A stretch of 64,000 bases of DNA from Natronobacterium texcoconense (GCF_900104065.1 NZ_FNLC01000001.1:62001-126000), one strand, 5' to 3'; positions 1 through 8,593 are shown, numbered from the stretch's first letter. Notes: generated by a model from the sequence alone, not told the origin. Translations and numbers: made by a program.

Positions 1-568
1 CAGGGGCGGGGAACTGTACCGGATCAACCGCTGGGAAGGCCGCATCGAGTGGCGACGGACGATCGAGGCTGGCATCTCGAGCGCGCCGATCGTCCTCACC
101 TCGAGTGACCGCCGGGTCGGTCACGGCGTTGCGGTCGCGGGCGGTGACGGCTCGGTCACTTACTTCGATCTCAGCGGCAAACGTGAGTGGCGAACGGAAC
201 TCCACGCGTTCGGAAACGACGGCCTCGCGATCGGCCACCGGACCGTCTTCGCTCGGTCGGGTTCGACGCTGTACGCGCTCGACGCGAACGACGGTGACGA
301 ACGCTGGCGCGTCGACGTCGGACGTAGTTCCCGGAATCCGCCGATTATCGTCGGCGACACGGTGTACGTCGGCGGCGATCGGCTCCGTGCGTTCGACGTC
401 GGCGGCGGATACGGGATTCGATCGCTACGGATCGGCGGGAAGCGGTTCGAGCGCGAGAGAACAGGCGATGTCAACTACGTTACCGCAGCCGATGGGAGGC
501 TGTTCGTGACGACGGACGTCGGTCGGTTCGAGGGCGACGACACCGCGGAGTTGCTCGTGTTCTCCTAG
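1..568 (+). CDS. PQQ-type beta-propeller repeat protein (3' part only)
   Basis: The reading frame is open from base 2 and ends with TAG at 568, so about 188 C-terminal residues are visible and the start lies outside the window. The stretch contains blade-like motifs of the form LYALDANDGDERWR followed by PPIIVGDTVYVGG, which is the repeating signature of PQQ-binding-like (pyrrolo-quinoline quinone) propellers. In haloarchaea such proteins are usually secreted or cell-surface anchored and often do not bind PQQ. No enzymatic residues can be judged from this fragment. A substrate or partner is not assigned. Confidence 0.75.
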   Translation, partial: RGGELYRINRWEGRIEWRRTIEAGISSAPIVLTSSDRRVGHGVAVAGGDGSVTYFDLSGKREWRTELHAFGNDGLAIGHRTVFARSGSTLYALDANDGDERWRVDVGRSSRNPPIIVGDTVYVGGDRLRAFDVGGGYGIRSLRIGGKRFERERTGDVNYVTAADGRLFVTTDVGRFEGDDTAELLVFS

Positions 569-622
569 GATACCGGAAGCTGCCTGCACGAGGCCTACTC
601 GCCTCGAGTCCTCACTCGAACC

Positions 623-1513
623 GTGAGCGAACCGCACGCCCGAACGGACGGCAACGGCGACGAGGAGAACTCGAGTCGAGTCAGTAGACGCCACCTGCTC
701 GGATCGGTGGCGGGTGCGAGCGTCGGCGTCGCGGGTCTCGGTGCTGCGACCGACTCGGCTTCGGCGGCGGGCTTCACCGGCTGTGACGACTGGCTGGACG
801 CGCCCGCGGAGTATCCCGAGATCGATCTTACGAGTTCGAATCCGACCGCGTCGAACGTCGACGCCCTCGAGGACGAGGACGAATTCGCCGTCTACGTCCA
901 CGGCTGGCTCGGGCTCGAGACGAGCACGGACCAGGCGTACACGCTCGAGCAGGCGCTCGAGGACGAGGCGTACGACGCGCCGGTCGTCGCGGCGTCCTGG
1001 GAGGCGGACACGCTCAACTACTGGCGAGCGGAAGGGCGAACGGAGACGGCAGGTCGGCGACTCGCCTCCTGGCTCTCGACGGTGGCGGATACCGAGGACG
1101 CGACGATTCGCCTCGTCGGTCACTCGCTCGGTGGACGAGTCTGTCTCGAGACGCTGCTGGCACTGGAAGACACCGCCGTCGAGAGCGTCGCCCTCCTCGG
1201 CACCGCCGCGGACGACGATTCGGTCTGTACGGACGGCCGATACGCCTACGGCATCGCGACCAGCGGGGCCGACGTCTACAACTACCATTCGGGAGACGAC
1301 GACAGCGTCTGTTACGGCTACGACGTCCAGTCGCTCTCGAGCGGCCTCGGCTGTGGCGGAGCCGACTGTACCGGGAGCCTGTTCACCGACGATCAGGGGA
1401 CGACGCCGGAGGAGTACACGGACGTCGACGTGACCGATACGGTCGACGATCACTGCGATTACGCGAAACCAGACGTCGGCTGTGTGCCACGGGTCGTCGA
1501 CGACTTCGAGTGA
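623..1513 (+). CDS. Tat-exported alpha/beta hydrolase (lipase-like)
   Basis: 296 residues from a GTG start. A twin-arginine signal (SRRHLLG, residues 21-27) and an alanine-rich segment to about residue 48 point to export folded. The mature part has an HGWLG oxyanion-type motif near residue 93 and the nucleophile elbow GHSLGG with Ser168, typical of alpha/beta hydrolases. His277 near the C-terminus is a candidate catalytic His. Eight cysteines in the mature part suggest disulfides, consistent with an extracellular enzyme. Substrate is unknown; a lipase or esterase is the most economical guess. It stands alone, 55 bases after the propeller gene. Confidence 0.75.
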   Translation: MSEPHARTDGNGDEENSSRVSRRHLLGSVAGASVGVAGLGAATDSASAAGFTGCDDWLDAPAEYPEIDLTSSNPTASNVDALEDEDEFAVYVHGWLGLETSTDQAYTLEQALEDEAYDAPVVAASWEADTLNYWRAEGRTETAGRRLASWLSTVADTEDATIRLVGHSLGGRVCLETLLALEDTAVESVALLGTAADDDSVCTDGRYAYGIATSGADVYNYHSGDDDSVCYGYDVQSLSSGLGCGGADCTGSLFTDDQGTTPEEYTDVDVTDTVDDHCDYAKPDVGCVPRVVDDFE

Positions 1514-1542
1514 CTCGAGTGTGGCCACTCAGGTACGAAAAG

Positions 1543-2061
1543 CGGGTGAGAGGAGTAAGCCCCCTTCTGTTCGTCCCGGCATTCGGCTGAGCGTCCGTGC
1601 CGTTCCGCGGAAACCGCGGGACGTTCGGGCTACCACGGCACGGACTTGCACCGGTGAGGGTTCGCCGTTCCATCGCTCCTCGGCCGTCCGGGTGCAGTCA
1701 ATCGCGCCTGCGTGTTCGACGGCTCGCGCCGTCTCACTTGGTCGCGGTTCTCGCGTCGGAGACGCGTCGAACCGCGCTCGCGATTCGTGGATTCGAACCA
1801 CGAGATATCGACTGCACTCCCTCTGCGGGTTATCTCCCCTTCCTTTCGGTCGGGTTCGCGCGCATCATCGGTCGGGCCGAGACGTGTCGTTTCTGTTCCA
1901 GAGCCAGCGGTCTCCCGCTCCGGACTTGCGCCCGGTCACCTGCCCGAACAGGTGGGGGGACTTTCCTCGCGGGCGTGACACATCCCGAAGGATGAATCAC
2001 GTTGGACGGGGGACCGTTTCCGGCACCTCCGTCGCGGCAGCCAGGCTCTCTCTCCCACCTT
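1543..2061 (-). ncRNA. rnpB: RNase P RNA
   Basis: The minus strand carries the conserved blocks of archaeal RNase P RNA: GAGGAAAGTCC (about 1959-1969) near the 5' end, and ACAGAA followed by GGGGGCTTAC (1555-1570) near the 3' end. The ends pair as P1: GTGGGAG near 2053-2059 with CTCTCAC near 1546-1552. The RNA is the catalytic subunit that removes 5' leaders from pre-tRNA. At about 519 nt it is long for the class; the extra length is in the central part, which includes a T-loop-like hairpin at 1787-1801. Exact ends are estimates from the P1 pairing and the TATA position. Confidence 0.93.
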
Positions 2062-2076
2062 TCCTAAGTCCTTCGG

Positions 2077-2087
2077 CCGAATAAGTC
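2077..2087 (-). promoter_or_regulatory. TATA-like box of RNase P RNA
   Basis: On the minus strand the sequence GGACTTATTCGG sits about 24 bases upstream of the predicted RNA 5' end at 2059. That is the normal archaeal TATA-to-start distance and supports the chosen 5' end. The divergent AMMECR1 gene has its own element, GCGTTTTAG, around 2121-2129. Confidence 0.5.
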
Positions 2088-2155
2088 CCCCGGTCGCCGT
2101 TACAGCCGGATCGGAATGGAAGCGTTTTAGGAGCGGTGTTCCCATGTGCATCTGT

Positions 2156-2761
2156 ATGTCCCAGCAGCGACAGGGCGTCGACCTATCCTACGAAGACGGG
2201 GCGCGCGCCGTGGAACTCGCGCGTGAAGCCGTCGAATCCTACGTGGAACACGGGCAACGAGAACAACCGGGAAGCATGCGAGAGACCTTCTACGAGCGAA
2301 CGGGTGCGTTCGTCCGCCTCGAGTCGACGCGCGGCCGGGGCAGCTTGCGGGGCTGTGCCGGCGGCTACCGATCCGACGACCAGCTCGGTCACGTGATCGT
2401 CGACGCGGCGATCGAGGCCGCGAGCGAGGACTCCTGTGGCTCGGAGGTCACTCCCTCTGAACTCCCGAATCTCACTGTCTCTATCTGTGCGGTCAACAAC
2501 GTCGTCCTCACGGACGACCCGGTGGCCGACCTCAAGCTCGGCAAACACGGCGTCGCCATCGACGGTAGCGGCGAGGGTGGCTGGCTCTACCCCACGGTTC
2601 CGGTCGAGAACGGCTGGAGCGAGCGCGAATACCTCGATCGCACCTGCCGTAAGGCCAAGCTCGCACCGGGGGCCTGGCAGGACGACGACGTCGTCGTCAC
2701 CCTCTTCGAGGGCCAGGTCTTCCGTGAGCGGGCAGCCGACGGCAGCATCGAAGAAGTCTAA
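2156..2761 (+). CDS. AMMECR1 / TIGR00296 family protein
   Basis: 201 residues with the hallmark LRGCAG motif (about residues 64-69) and the C-terminal YPTVPVENGWSE region of AMMECR1 proteins. The family is found in all domains. A cysteine in the motif suggests redox or thiol chemistry, but its reaction is not established; in some genomes it adjoins MEMO/radical-SAM genes, which are absent here. An ATG 12 bases upstream (2144) is in frame. I prefer 2156 because the protein then begins just before the conserved LSYEDGARAVELAR helix and lies about 30 bases after the GCGTTTTAG element. Confidence 0.88.
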   Translation: MSQQRQGVDLSYEDGARAVELAREAVESYVEHGQREQPGSMRETFYERTGAFVRLESTRGRGSLRGCAGGYRSDDQLGHVIVDAAIEAASEDSCGSEVTPSELPNLTVSICAVNNVVLTDDPVADLKLGKHGVAIDGSGEGGWLYPTVPVENGWSEREYLDRTCRKAKLAPGAWQDDDVVVTLFEGQVFRERAADGSIEEV

Positions 2762-2851
2762 CCGGCGACGAGACTTACCACCGCGCTCGAGACGTGTAGC
2801 TGCTGGTACTCGTGCCGTCGTATTTTCGCGGAGTCCGTTCTCGAGCGGGCG

Positions 2852-3163
2852 CTACGCCGAACCGTCAGCCGCTCCGCCGTCGGTGCTGGCCCGACCGTCG
2901 CTACTCCCGTTCGAATCCGCCGTCTCGACGAGGACGCGCGTCGCTTCGAACCATAGCTGGAGGGCGATCCAGAGTCCGGCGAGGTAGACGGTGACTCTCG
3001 CGAAAAAGGTATGCTCGAAACCGAGGCCGACGAGCGACACGAGTAGCTCCGAAGCGACCATCGCGACGTAGAACGTCAGCACGGCAAGAACGACGAACCT
3101 GACGAATAGCCAGTTCGCGAGTTCGAACGCCGACGCCGTCGGCTCGGGGGTGAACGCTGCCAT
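2852..3163 (-). CDS. Small haloarchaeal membrane protein (unknown)
   Basis: 103 residues with two predicted transmembrane helices (about 18-45 and 55-75) and a polar, Ser/Asp/Gly-rich C-terminal tail. No catalytic motif is visible. It lies 46 bases upstream of another two-helix protein on the same strand, so the two may be cotranscribed. Function not recognised. Confidence 0.6.
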   Translation of the reverse strand: MAAFTPEPTASAFELANWLFVRFVVLAVLTFYVAMVASELLVSLVGLGFEHTFFARVTVYLAGLWIALQLWFEATRVLVETADSNGSSDGRASTDGGAADGSA

Positions 3164-3209
3164 AGCGGGGATCCATCGCGAAATCAGGTTAACTTTCCGA
3201 TAGCTTCGG

Positions 3210-3479
3210 TCACGATGATCGTCCTTCGTCCTCGAGTCGTTGCTCGAGTTTCAACTCGAGCAGGTCGTCGAACGCGGTGAAGACGGCGTCGACGAACAGC
3301 CAGAGGACGGCGACGTTTCCGAGCAACAGGAGGGTGGTACCGAGCGGGCTGACCGGATCCGAAAGTATCGAGACGAGTCCGTTGACCACCAGTGCGAAGA
3401 GGCCGATGGCGATCAGTTTTACCGTCAGATGGTTTACGATGACACTTCGAGAGTGCTTCGTGGTCGTGGAGGGCTCCAT
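3210..3479 (-). CDS. Small haloarchaeal membrane protein (unknown)
   Basis: 89 residues with two hydrophobic helices (about 20-39 and 46-68) and a charged amphipathic C-terminus rich in Glu/Leu that may form a short helix. It begins with a short polar N-terminus. Same strand as the neighbouring 103-residue membrane protein. No family recognised. Confidence 0.6.
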   Translation of the reverse strand: MEPSTTTKHSRSVIVNHLTVKLIAIGLFALVVNGLVSILSDPVSPLGTTLLLLGNVAVLWLFVDAVFTAFDDLLELKLEQRLEDEGRSS

Positions 3480-3504
3480 ACGAGATCGTTTGCTGGTGAA
3501 CTAT

Positions 3505-4662
3505 TCAATCCGTTGAACCGAAACCAACTCGTTCGGCGTCTGTCAGACACCGCTCGCTCGCTTCCTCGAGGTCGAACTCCCGGACGAGTTCGCCGTCGCG
3601 GATCAGTGGCTCGAGCAGCGGGTCGCCGTCTTCGGGACTCTCGCGGTCGGCGAGCGCGACGTGGTGGCCGCCGTCGGGGGTGCGGTAGACCTGCTTGACG
3701 CCCGAAAGCTTGCCGCGCTTGGAGATCGGTTCGCCCTCTACCTCGACGATGTCGAGACTGAAATCGACGCTCGGCGCGCTCGTGATGTGGCTGCCGACGC
3801 CGAACCCGTCCGCGACGTCCCGGAGGTTCCGGATGGCGTCGGGGCCGATGCCGCCGCTACAGAAGACGTCGACGTCCTCGTAGCCGTGGGCGTCGAGTTC
3901 CCACCGGACCTCGCGAATAATGTGTCGGAAGTCGCCCCGTCGGGAACTCGTCGTGTCGATTCGGACGCCGTCCAGTCGGTCGCCGAGCGTCTCGGCGGCC
4001 AGCAGGCTCTCGCTGACCTCGTCCCAGAAGGTGTCGGTCAGCGCGATCCGTGGCACGTCCTCGGGGACGGCCTCGTCGAACGCTTCCCAGGCCTCGTCCT
4101 GGTTGCCCTCGCCGAAACAGAACATGAGCGCGTGGGGCATCGTGCCGCCGGCCTCGCGCCCGAGAATCTCCCCTGCAGCGACGTGAGAGAAGCCGTCCAG
4201 TCCCGCGAGCAACGAGGCGCGTTCGACCGTCGCCGCGATCGAGGGGTGGACGTGCCGCGCGCCGAAGGAGAGCACGAGCGAGTCAGGTCCCGCGACCCGC
4301 GCCTCGAGTGCGGCCGTCGCGAAGCCGCTGGGCTGGGAGCAAAAGCCCAGCAGCGAGGTCTCGAGTTCGGCGAACTCGAGGTACGGCCCCTCGATTCGCA
4401 TCACGGGGCCGCCGTCGAACAGCTGGCCGTCCGGCAGCGCGTCGACGTCTACGTTCCGCCCCTCGAGCAGGGTCGCGACGTCTTCGATCCCGGTGAAGAC
4501 CTCGAACTCGCCGGTCGGGAACTGGTCGGCCGTGACCTCGGCGACGACGTGAGGGTTCTTTCCCGCGCTCTCGAGTGTCGTGCGGGTGCGTTCGAAGTAG
4601 GCGTCGGTTGCGTCCCCTTCGAGAATCGCCTCGGCAGGGACGGTTCCGAACGGATTCGTCAT
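3505..4662 (-). CDS. pncB: Nicotinate phosphoribosyltransferase
   Basis: 385 residues, the size of archaeal nicotinate phosphoribosyltransferases. The enzyme joins nicotinate to PRPP to give nicotinate mononucleotide in the Preiss-Handler NAD salvage route. The sequence shows the family features in order: an N-terminal DATDAYFERT segment, LSFGARHVHPSI, GTMPHALM, the phosphate-binding DVFCSGGIGPDAIRNL barrel strand, and FGVGSHITSAP near the C-terminus. A nicotinamidase-like gene (7900) lies about 3.2 kb away, and together they would convert nicotinamide to NaMN. Cytoplasmic. Confidence 0.93.
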   Translation of the reverse strand: MTNPFGTVPAEAILEGDATDAYFERTRTTLESAGKNPHVVAEVTADQFPTGEFEVFTGIEDVATLLEGRNVDVDALPDGQLFDGGPVMRIEGPYLEFAELETSLLGFCSQPSGFATAALEARVAGPDSLVLSFGARHVHPSIAATVERASLLAGLDGFSHVAAGEILGREAGGTMPHALMFCFGEGNQDEAWEAFDEAVPEDVPRIALTDTFWDEVSESLLAAETLGDRLDGVRIDTTSSRRGDFRHIIREVRWELDAHGYEDVDVFCSGGIGPDAIRNLRDVADGFGVGSHITSAPSVDFSLDIVEVEGEPISKRGKLSGVKQVYRTPDGGHHVALADRESPEDGDPLLEPLIRDGELVREFDLEEASERCLTDAERVGFGSTD

Positions 4663-4692
4663 ATCGCCGACTACCAGCGGCGCATAAAAAAG

Positions 4693-6135
4693 CTACCCGT
4701 CTGCGGCCGCTCGCGCCGTCGCGGAATCGGTAGCCGCCGGGGTCGCGGGCTGTGGCGGATCGATGGTCGTTGCGGTCCCGTCCGTTACCGTCTGCTCGCC
4801 CCCGATCGCCTCGAGGTCGTCGACGGTTGGCGCGCCGACGATTTCGACGGTGTCGCCCGCCACCTCGATTCGGTAGGCACCCGCGAACGGTTCGTCGTCT
4901 GGAATCCGGTAGACGCTCTCGTTTTCGACGGATTCGCCCTCGTTGTTCTCGAGCAGGGTTCGATAGGCGTCGGCGAAGGTGTCGGCGTCCTCGTCGCTCT
5001 GCCAGACGAGTCGCCAGACGTGGCCGGTTCGGTCGCCGTCTTCGTAGACCTGGAACGCGTCGCCGGCCCAGCCGTCGGTCGCCGGGTAGGAGTAGTTGTA
5101 CGGCGAGCGCTCCGTTCCGCCCTCCGTGAGCGGTCGATCGACGACGCCGTTCGCCCACAGCGTCGCAAACAGGGTCGCCTCGCCGACGGTCTCCGCGTGT
5201 GGTTCGCCGTCGCGGGTAACCGGTTCCCAGTCGTCACTCGAGCGATCCTCGAGATCGACCTCGACGGGTCCGTCGTCGGGATAGCGTTCGGGGTGGATGA
5301 TCTGGCTCGTGCTCGCGGGCCGGTCGTCGTAGGCGTCGTCGACGGCGTCCCAGCCCTCGCGCTCGTGGAGGTGGCCGACGAACGCGGGCCCTTCGGAGTA
5401 GGGGGCGTAGATCGAGAGGAACAGGCCGACGTTGAACGGCCGATCGACGGGCGCGGGTTCCGAACCAGTGGAGGCGCGTTCTGGAATGCACTGCCAGTCC
5501 GTCTCGCAGCGGTCGTCGTACAGTTCCGGTACGTAGTTTGCCTCTCCCTCGATCAGGCCGTCCTCGGCCCGCCGTTCGTCGAGCGTCGCGCTGTAACGGG
5601 CGAGTCCGAACTGCTGGTCCTGCAGTGCGTGTGTCAGTTCGTGGACCAGCGTCCCGCGGTCGATCCTGATCTCCTCTGTGTCGTCGGTCACGACGACGAT
5701 CCGATCGTTCACGTAGTAACCCTGAACGGCCGTCCCGTAGAGGTCGTCTCGAGCCGTCGCGACGTCGGTCTCGCCGTCGACGACGAACGTCCCGCGCCAC
5801 AGTTCGTTCTCGGCCGCCGTCGCCTCGCTCGCGCTGCGCTGGTCGCGCAACTCCGATCTGGTGATCACCTCGAGGTCGACGTCGTGGTGGAACTTCAGCC
5901 CGCGAACGACCTCGATGCGAGCCATCGACCGGTACTTGACGTCCTCGAGTTGGGCCTCGGTGAGCGGTTCGTCGCCGTCGAACGCGAACTCGTCGTCGTG
6001 GGCGTAGTCGCCGACGTAGCCGACCTCGCGGTCGGTATCGAACTCGTCCGGCGATTCGGGGAGCGTACAGCCAGCCAGCGCGACGAGTCCGACGAGGACG
6101 ACGAGCGAACACAGCGCGAGTCGTCGCCGAGTCAT
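4693..6135 (-). CDS. Hvo_1808-family surface lipoprotein with HExxH motif
   Basis: 480 residues with a short signal and a lipobox ending LAGC (Cys23), so a lipid-anchored surface protein. It resembles the haloarchaeal Hvo_1808 family. The motif LVHELTH (HExxH at 165-169) followed about 28 residues later by GLIEGEAN is the arrangement of a gluzincin metalloprotease (two His plus a downstream Glu). Activity is not demonstrated for the family as far as I know. It overlaps the upstream paralogue by 4 bases (ATGA), so the two are translated from one mRNA. The C-terminal half has no motif I recognise. Confidence 0.8.
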   Translation of the reverse strand: MTRRRLALCSLVVLVGLVALAGCTLPESPDEFDTDREVGYVGDYAHDDEFAFDGDEPLTEAQLEDVKYRSMARIEVVRGLKFHHDVDLEVITRSELRDQRSASEATAAENELWRGTFVVDGETDVATARDDLYGTAVQGYYVNDRIVVVTDDTEEIRIDRGTLVHELTHALQDQQFGLARYSATLDERRAEDGLIEGEANYVPELYDDRCETDWQCIPERASTGSEPAPVDRPFNVGLFLSIYAPYSEGPAFVGHLHEREGWDAVDDAYDDRPASTSQIIHPERYPDDGPVEVDLEDRSSDDWEPVTRDGEPHAETVGEATLFATLWANGVVDRPLTEGGTERSPYNYSYPATDGWAGDAFQVYEDGDRTGHVWRLVWQSDEDADTFADAYRTLLENNEGESVENESVYRIPDDEPFAGAYRIEVAGDTVEIVGAPTVDDLEAIGGEQTVTDGTATTIDPPQPATPAATDSATARAAADG

Positions 6136-7784
6136 TCGTCACCGGTCGTGTTCGTGACGTCACTCGCGTCCCGCTGGCGACGAACGAGCAACCAGATTCC
6201 CGTCCCCGACACTACCGCCACGGCGAGTGCTATCGAACCGGCACTGGAGCCGCCAATGCCCGGTATCGCGTCGGTTTCGTCGTCGTCGCCGTCGATATCG
6301 ACCGACCCGACCTCGAGTTCGTCCTCGCCTTCGGGCGCTGCACCGTCCTCGACGTTCTCGAGGTCGTCGACCGACGGCGCGCGGACGACCGTTACGGTCT
6401 CGCCGTCGTCGCTTTGCTCGATGTAGTAGGCACCAGGATACCCACTTTCGATCACGTAGGTGTCCTGCCGGTCGTCGATCGCCTCCTCGTCGTAGAGACG
6501 CAGCAACTCGAGGTAGCCCTCGACGAACTCGGCGGCGTCCTCGCTCGAGGTCCACTCGGTCCGCCAGACGTAGGCGGTCTCCTCGAGGTTGTCGTCGGTT
6601 GCGTTCGCGTCGACGTCGTCGCCTACGTAGGTGACGAGTTCGTCGCCGGCCCAGCCGTCGGTGTAGGGCTGATCGTAGTCGTAGCCCGCGCCGTCGGTGA
6701 GGAACTCCTCGCGGTCGATCACGGACGGCTGGGCCGGATCGAACGCGCCGGCGGCGAACATCGCCACCATTCCGGCCTCGCCGATAGTCTCGTTCGCGAC
6801 CCCGCCTTCGACCTCGAACTGCGACCACTCGTCGCTCGAGCGGTCCGGCACCGCGACGTCGGCGGGTTCGCGCTCCTCGCCGGGGCGGATCACTTCCGAG
6901 GAACTGGCCGGCGGGTCGTCGTATGCCTCGTCGACGGCGTCCCAGCCGTCTTGCTCGTGTAGGTAGTCGACGTACTCGGGACCGTCGCTGTAGGGCTGGA
7001 AGACCGAGAAGTACAGTCCCCAGTTCGGCTCGCTCGTCGGTGGCTGGCTATCGTCGGGGAGCACGCAGTCCCACTCGTCCTCGCAGCGTTGTTCGTACTC
7101 TCGGTCGACCCAGACGGCGTCACCCTCGATGAGGCCGTTCTTGGCGTTGTCCTGGTCGGTCGTCTCGCGGTCGTAGCTCGTCAGGTCGAAGTGCTGGTCC
7201 TGCAGGGCGTGGAGTAACTCGTGGCCGAGCACGACCTCGTCCAGTTCGGGCGTCTCCGGCGTATCCGAGACGATGACGATCTGGTCCTCGCCGGGATCGT
7301 AGTAGCCGTCGACGGTGCCGCCGTAGAGCGACTCGACTTCACCGACCGCGTCCGTCTCCCGGTCGACCATGAAAAGCGCCTCGTAGGTAACGCTCGCGTG
7401 CAGTTCCTCCTCTTCGGTGAGGTCGACGAAGACGTCGTCTTGCTCCTGGAACTCCTCGCGGTCGATCACGTCGACCGGCACCTCCTCTTCGAAGGTCAGC
7501 CCACGGATCGTCTCGACGCGGGCCATCGACCGGTAGACGACGGCCTCGAGTTCGTCGTCCTCGAGTGCGGCATCGTCGCGGTCGTCGACGGGGAGGTCGT
7601 CGTCGTACCAGTACCCCTCGACGTAGCCGACGGTGTCGGTCGTCGATGGACCGTCGTCGACGCCGTCCTCGAGCGCGGATTCCACAGGCGTAAACGGCAC
7701 CACACCGGCGGCAACGACTGCGAGAAGGGCAATTACGGCGACCGCGAGAAGAGCGACGACCAACCGCGTTCGGGACGACGTCAT
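6132..7784 (-). CDS. Hvo_1808-family membrane-anchored surface protein with HExxH motif
   Basis: 550 residues, a paralogue of the downstream gene. It has an N-terminal hydrophobic segment (about 8-28), a domain with VVLGHELLH (HExxH 188-192) and GLIEGDAVW (Glu220) as in gluzincins, a long acidic linker, and a C-terminal transmembrane helix (about 510-530) followed by RRQR. The copies differ in anchoring: this one by a C-terminal helix, the other by lipid. Conserved pairs such as VYRSMARVETIRGL align throughout. Probably a cell-surface zinc protease or a derived binding protein. Confidence 0.8.
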   Translation of the reverse strand: MTSSRTRLVVALLAVAVIALLAVVAAGVVPFTPVESALEDGVDDGPSTTDTVGYVEGYWYDDDLPVDDRDDAALEDDELEAVVYRSMARVETIRGLTFEEEVPVDVIDREEFQEQDDVFVDLTEEEELHASVTYEALFMVDRETDAVGEVESLYGGTVDGYYDPGEDQIVIVSDTPETPELDEVVLGHELLHALQDQHFDLTSYDRETTDQDNAKNGLIEGDAVWVDREYEQRCEDEWDCVLPDDSQPPTSEPNWGLYFSVFQPYSDGPEYVDYLHEQDGWDAVDEAYDDPPASSSEVIRPGEEREPADVAVPDRSSDEWSQFEVEGGVANETIGEAGMVAMFAAGAFDPAQPSVIDREEFLTDGAGYDYDQPYTDGWAGDELVTYVGDDVDANATDDNLEETAYVWRTEWTSSEDAAEFVEGYLELLRLYDEEAIDDRQDTYVIESGYPGAYYIEQSDDGETVTVVRAPSVDDLENVEDGAAPEGEDELEVGSVDIDGDDDETDAIPGIGGSSAGSIALAVAVVSGTGIWLLVRRQRDASDVTNTTGDE

Positions 7785-7899
7785 GGGGATGTGTTACCGA
7801 CCCGTAGGAAAGGGAGTGTAAAAAGGACGGCGGTCGGGACGGCGTCGTCCGAACGCGGTTTCGGCGAACGTTTTTACGCTCCGGTTCGAACGATTACAC
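7785..7899. promoter_or_regulatory. Divergent promoter region (Hvo_1808 pair / nicotinamidase)
   Basis: 115 bases between divergent starts. On the plus strand, AACGTTTTTACG (about 7867-7878) lies about 25 bases before the ATG at 7900, giving a leaderless arrangement. On the minus strand, CTTTTTACACTC (about 7814-7825) is 30-40 bases before 7784. Confidence 0.45.
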
Positions 7900-8478
7900 A
7901 TGTCCATCGAACTCGAGCCAGAGCGGACGGCGCTGGTCGTCGTCGACATGCAAAACGGCTTCTGTCACCCCGACGGCTCGCTGTACGCGCCGGGCAGCGA
8001 GGAGGCCATCGAACCGATCGCAGACCTGATCGAGTGGGTCGACGACGCCGGCGCGTCGGTCGTCTACACGCGGGACGTCCACCCACCCGAACAGTTCGAG
8101 GATGCCTACTACTACGACGAGTTCGACCAGTGGGGCGAACACGTCCTCGAGGGTTCCTGGGAGGCCGAAGTCGTCGAGGAACTGCCGGTCGACGAGGCCG
8201 ATCACGTCGTCGAGAAACACACCTACGACGCCTTCCAGCGGACGGAACTCGAGGGCTGGCTGAACGCCCGCGGGATCAAGGATCTCCTGTTCTGTGGGAC
8301 GCTCGCGAACGTCTGTGTTCTCCACAGTGCCGGTAGTGCCGGCCTGCGTGACTTCCGTCCGATCCTCGTCGAGGACTGTATCGGTTACATCGAGGAAGAC
8401 CACCACGAGTACGCCTTAGAGCACGCCGACTGGCTGTTCGGCGAGGTCGAACACAGTGACGACCTCGAGTTCGCGTAG
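7900..8478 (+). CDS. Nicotinamidase-like cysteine hydrolase (isochorismatase superfamily)
   Basis: 192 residues with the superfamily triad Asp16 (VVVDMQNGF), Lys106 (VEKHTYDAF) and Cys139 (GTLANVCV, with the usual cis-peptide before the Cys loop). Family members hydrolyse nicotinamide to nicotinate and ammonia, or other amides. The metal site TRDVHP is present, although the usual second downstream His is not obvious, so the substrate is not certain. The nearby pncB favours NAD salvage. Cytoplasmic. A TATA element 25 bases upstream supports the ATG. Confidence 0.8.
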   Translation: MSIELEPERTALVVVDMQNGFCHPDGSLYAPGSEEAIEPIADLIEWVDDAGASVVYTRDVHPPEQFEDAYYYDEFDQWGEHVLEGSWEAEVVEELPVDEADHVVEKHTYDAFQRTELEGWLNARGIKDLLFCGTLANVCVLHSAGSAGLRDFRPILVEDCIGYIEEDHHEYALEHADWLFGEVEHSDDLEFA

Positions 8479-8554
8479 GTAGGCGACCGGCCACGCCGCT
8501 GTCCTGCCCACTCGAGGAACGAGGGTTTTTGTCCTCTCCTTCGAAGAAGTCGAT

Positions 8555-8593
8555 ATGAGCGAGTTTACCTCGAGAGCGGGTGAGCGTCGATGA
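8555..8593 (+). CDS. 12-codon mini-ORF upstream of a membrane protein
   Basis: ATG to TGA encodes MSEFTSRAGERR. A T-rich element (GGGTTTTTG, about 8524-8532) lies 25 bases upstream, where a leaderless transcript would begin at this ATG. The stop overlaps the ATG of the next gene as ATGA (8590-8593), and a GGGTGAG sequence inside the mini-ORF could act as ribosome binding site for that gene. No peptide function is known. Coding status is an inference from position; compare the similar arrangement at 22441. Confidence 0.35.
   Translation: MSEFTSRAGERR

Noticed and set aside
1780-1810. tRNA gene suggested by GGTTCGAATCC
   Set aside because: Only the T-arm is present; no acceptor, D or anticodon arm can be drawn, and the sequence lies inside RNase P RNA.
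3661-6426. 921-residue plus-strand reading frame
   Set aside because: It runs antisense through pncB and the Hvo_1808 gene with no domain; GC-rich codon bias keeps the opposite frame open.
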